Source: Hemerocallis citrina (Eukaryota > Streptophyta > Magnoliopsida > Asparagales > Asphodelaceae). Taken from it: 64,000 nt of DNA. The stretch spans positions 186,001-250,000 of the forward strand of contig JACEHZ010000370.1 in NCBI GenBank assembly GCA_017893485.1, in the 5' to 3' direction. Below the pieces are notes generated by a model. That model was not told the origin of the DNA and searched no databases. It saw only the letters and a program-made list of their open reading frames with translations. Below are positions 60,593-64,000 of this stretch, piece after piece. A program made the position numbers and the translations under genes. The number at the start of each line of letters is the position of its first letter. The first letter of the stretch is position 1.

Positions 60593-62284
60593 TGTAGCGC
60601 CCCGATTTCCGATACTGGAAAACCGAGACACAAGCCAAGATCTTTGCTTCAATTAGTCACAATACACAGAAAAAACAGGAGAATTTAAAACTTTTTATTC
60701 AATACACAATATGTTACAAGTCTGAATACTGTACAACTGTAATATTTTACAATGGAGTTACAATATTGCCTTTACATTTCTAAGTATTACAACCTTCACA
60801 TCTTACATCAGAGTACCTCTTAACTAATACAGAATCAATACATATTTTGCAGCGGAACTAAACTTAATACTGACTCCTTGCTTTCCTCGCCTTGAGTCCT
60901 CCTGAATATCGCCTTTGTACCTTGGCGATCCAGTACCTATGGAAGTGGGGACGTCAGTATTCACTGACGCTTAAAGGCTGATCATATAGCAGCGAATCTT
61001 CCAAACAATATACAAAATATACAAACATAGCAATGGTGTCGGTGTAGTTTAAGTGTACGTGAGTGCTATGACTAGACTCTAATGTGATACTTAAGTAGAA
61101 CTAGAACACTCCTATTCTAATATCCAGGATTTGAACCCGCGTTATGAATTCTAACTGTACACGACCCGTTCCTGACACCCACCCACGGCAGTTCAGGAAT
61201 TAACAGCGCGAGATACGCAACCCGTGTCCTCAACTTGTGAGACGGCACCGTACGTATCCCTTTGACGGGAAGGTAGAACTAGGATGCTTCCTATTCTAAT
61301 GTCAGCAAGTCTCCGAAAGTAACATGCAGCCCATAAATACATGCGACTCCATCTCAAGCCGTTTCTCCATATATAGGGATTTGAACCCGCGTTATGAATT
61401 CTAATTGTACACAACCTGTTCCTGACAACTACACGTGACTCGCGAGGCTGCAGATGTGGTCATGTGCCACTGTTGCATTTCGCCCGTGGTGTCTATGTTC
61501 GCCACTGCGACCCGGCTAACCGGACCTCACTCAAATTAGACAATCCCGACGTATCGGGTGTCATCACAAAAACCAAACCATAGAGTTTCGCAAGCGCAGG
61601 GTAGCACGAAGCCTACCCTGTGGCACTCTCTGGGGTATCGCAAGCGCAGGACTGCACAATGCATCCTGTGGCACCCCAGCCACGGTACTTCAGGAATTAA
61701 CAGAGCGAGATACGCAACCCGTGTCCTCAACTTGTGAGACGGCACCGTATGTATCCCTTTGACGGGAAGGTACAACCCGGTACACCACCTATGATCTGCC
61801 TCAAGAGACGAGTTAGTGTCGGGGCCCCCTACAACTGACCCCTCTCTCCCGGCAAAAAGGGTTTAAGTAAACTGATCCTTATAAGTCACTATCCTAGTGA
61901 TGTCCCTGACTCGAACAATCCTAGGGATGACGATATTATAACACAACATGCTAGGCCTTAAATTAGGCTTCGCAAAACGACTCTACTAGGCCGCTCAACC
62001 TAGATTTACCAGAATCCTTCAGGACCCGGTTCGTGGCTCATCGATCCAAGACTTTGGCCGTCGCGAATATATACGCACGCCGCTACCCTAGACTTGGATT
62101 CTGTCTATACTCCGGTCCTCGATCAACCTACCCTGGTTAAGATTCGACGGTACACCAGGAGCGACTCCTCCACAGTTCCTTAGGGTAGAAACACATGTCT
62201 TGATGGTCGATAGCCCTTAGGGTGGTAACATCACCCTAGACGAGCACAACTAACTGTGTACTAGCTAACAAGCTATACACGAGT

Positions 62285-62520
62285 AATAACCACATACGAG
62301 CCAACTAAGCTACGTATGAAACAATAACTACCTACGAGCCATGCGGGCCTCGTAGGAGATAACCACGTACATACCGGCCAAATAAGCTGCGTATGAGACC
62401 AACCGCTACGCACGGGCCGGTCGGGCCGCGTACGAGGCAATAACCTACATACGAGCCAACTAAGCTACGTATGAGACCCACAGCTACATACGGGCCAGTC
62501 GAGCCACGTACGAGCACGAC
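62285..62520. repeat. ATACGAGCC/ACGTATGAG minisatellite in D2
   Basis: About six half units of 38-40 bp alternating ACATACGAGCCAACTAAG and CTACGTATGAGACC forms, homologous to 22505-22910 of D but shorter. Confidence 0.8.
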
Positions 62521-63582
62521 CGTGTGCAAACAACCATACAGGTAATCAATCCTAGAAGCATCCAAACGTGCTTACTAAAAAACTCAATCTTCTACTATTA
62601 GAAGCAACAAAGGGATCTACTAGTAGTCTAAGATCGGTATTCTACTAAGGAAGAATCCGAAGGCGACATAACCGCCTTTATCGGATTAACTATCGCTAGT
62701 GGTCTTCCCGATCTTACTACTTCGACCTATAATGTCTTAGGCATGACATACACTCGTAGGCATCTTCCTAAAGTAATCTAATTACAAAATAGAACTACTC
62801 ACCATCACACTCCTAAGTATGAATATGATTAATGCTTGTGTTTTCATCGAGCTTGAACATAAAATCACTACGACCTAGACATAGAGTCTACTTTAGTCAA
62901 GCGAGCATGAAAACTTACTACTTATCTTGACTAATCACCATAACACAAGCATGGATAGATAACTAATATAACATACCATCATTCCAAGGTATAGTAGATA
63001 TTCTAACATTACTCCTACAATGTTCTAATCATGTATTACTCTAGCATGGCATAGAATCCAACATAAATCACTACAACTAGCCATGGGTAGTTTCTTTACC
63101 CTAAGCATGAACATCCTAGTATGGGTATCCTTAACTTAATATGATCAATAATTTGCATGATCACTACTTACTTAGCATGAATCATGGTCATTCATTAACA
63201 TAGTATACACTTCTCTACCATTTATCTAGCATGGTATACACTTTGCATACAATTTAAACTAGCATGATATGCCAAATACTTACAATTAAGCTAGCATGAT
63301 ATATCGCTTTCCAACAATTAAACTAGCATGGTATATGATTTTATCATGGATCCTACAACACTCTAGGCACAATAAAATTTATCCAACCATTGTAGGAAAC
63401 TTTTGGATTGAATCGTACACATTCTAAGCATAACTAAGTCACTAAACATAATAGGAAACTTTAGGAATGAGTCCTACAAAATTCTAATATAAGTGAGTTA
63501 CTAAACATGATAGGAAAAGAATCCTACAACATTACCAAGCATGCTAGGAAAATAATCCTACAACATTCTAAACGTTAAGCAT

Positions 63583-64000
63583 GGTAGGATAAGTTTATAA
63601 AACATTCTACAATTAATTAAGCATAGAATCATGGTAGGATATTTTTATAAGTAATCCTACAACTAGCTAAGCATGGGTTATGGCTTCTAAGCATCTCTAG
63701 AAGCAAAGCTACCACTAACTAAGCATGGTAGACATGGTAGGATATTTTTAAAGCAATCTTACAACTAATTAAGCATAGATATGGCTTCTAATTATTTTTA
63801 GAAGCAAAGCTACAACTAACTAAGCATGGTAAGCATGGTAGGATGTTTTTAAATGCAATCCTACAACTAATTAAGCATAGATATGGCTTCTAATTATTTT
63901 TAGAAGCAGTCCTACAACATTAGTAGCATGAATATGACTTCTAATTAATTTTAGAAGTGATCCTACAATATGAGTAGCATGAATATGACTTCTAATTTAT
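63583..64000. repeat. About 100-bp degenerate tandem repeats in D2
   Basis: GGTAGGAT anchors at about 63583, 63633, 63736 and 63837 with TTCTAATTATTTTTAGAAGC and CTACAACTAATTAAGCAT blocks between them. The 50-bp first interval is a partial unit. The array continues past the window end in changed form. Confidence 0.75.

Larger units (their letters stand above)
60593..64000 (-). mobile_element. D2: long LTR of the D family, runs off the window
   Basis: Starts TGTAGCGCCCCGATTTCC and aligns with D (20939 on) through shared blocks: AATTTAAAACTTTTTATTCAA, GCTTGAGTCCTCCTGAA-like, GTGGGGACGTCAGTA, the ATACGAGCC minisatellite and GAAGCAACA...GATCTACTA. After about 62700 it departs from D and becomes A+T-rich with degenerate repeats around AGCATGGTAGGAT. 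No genes; short open frames are not credible. The other end is outside the window, so solo LTR or full element cannot be told. Confidence 0.7.

Noticed and set aside
61193..61775. Short - strand open frames in D2
   Set aside because: No domain, no match between D and D2 at protein level, and they lie within LTR sequence.

Overview
This window looks like intergenic DNA from a large, repeat-rich flowering-plant genome. Every protein I can identify belongs to an LTR retrotransposon: Ty3/gypsy Tat-like, Ty3/gypsy Athila-like and Ty1/copia. I found no host gene, tRNA or rRNA gene. Primer sites (initiator Met-tRNA for the copia element and for the long-LTR family, Asp-tRNA type for the Athila elements), antisense genes in Tat elements and very long LTRs all point to angiosperms. 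I cannot name the species or decide between monocot and dicot. Nearly all reading frames are broken by stops, frameshifts or lost catalytic residues, so this is old, decayed, probably heterochromatic sequence.

Layout (letters are used in the entries). A (1-12109, + strand): 3' portion of a Tat-like gypsy element. It has an RS-rich gag, protease, RT, two RNase H domains (the second archaeal-type) and integrase, then a 115-bp tandem array, a 67-bp array, an antisense gene with its own promoter and intron, a second 67-bp array, and a 580-bp 3' LTR. A interrupts the 3' LTR of B. B (12110-27791, - strand): Ty1/copia element with both LTRs; its 5' LTR is split by C1. C1 (18772-27012, - strand): a long solo LTR flanked by a perfect 5-bp duplication ACAAG, itself split by D (20939-25612, - strand), another long LTR. 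E (27792-29379, + strand): integrase remnant of a second Tat-like element, the older DNA into which B and F inserted.

F (29380-60592 and probably beyond, + strand): a long-LTR element whose internal region is only 677 bp, so it cannot encode its own proteins. Its 5' LTR contains G (29955-38014, - strand, Athila-like, 3' end lost) and its 3' LTR contains H (45681-58225, + strand, Athila-like). The 3' LTR of H is split by C2 (54527-57928, same family as C1) and then scrambled, with part inverted. D2 (60593-64000, - strand, same family as D) interrupts the end of F and runs off the window.

The nesting gives relative ages: E is oldest, then B and F; A and C1 lie in B; D lies in C1; G and H lie in F; C2 lies in H. 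Two chains are four levels deep (E>B>C1>D and E>F>H>C2). The elements with pol genes once encoded gag, protease, RT-RNase H and integrase for copy-and-paste transposition. No copy here looks able to do so now. The most interesting pieces are the antisense transcription unit of A, the tiny internal region of F, and defects shared by the two Athila copies G and H.
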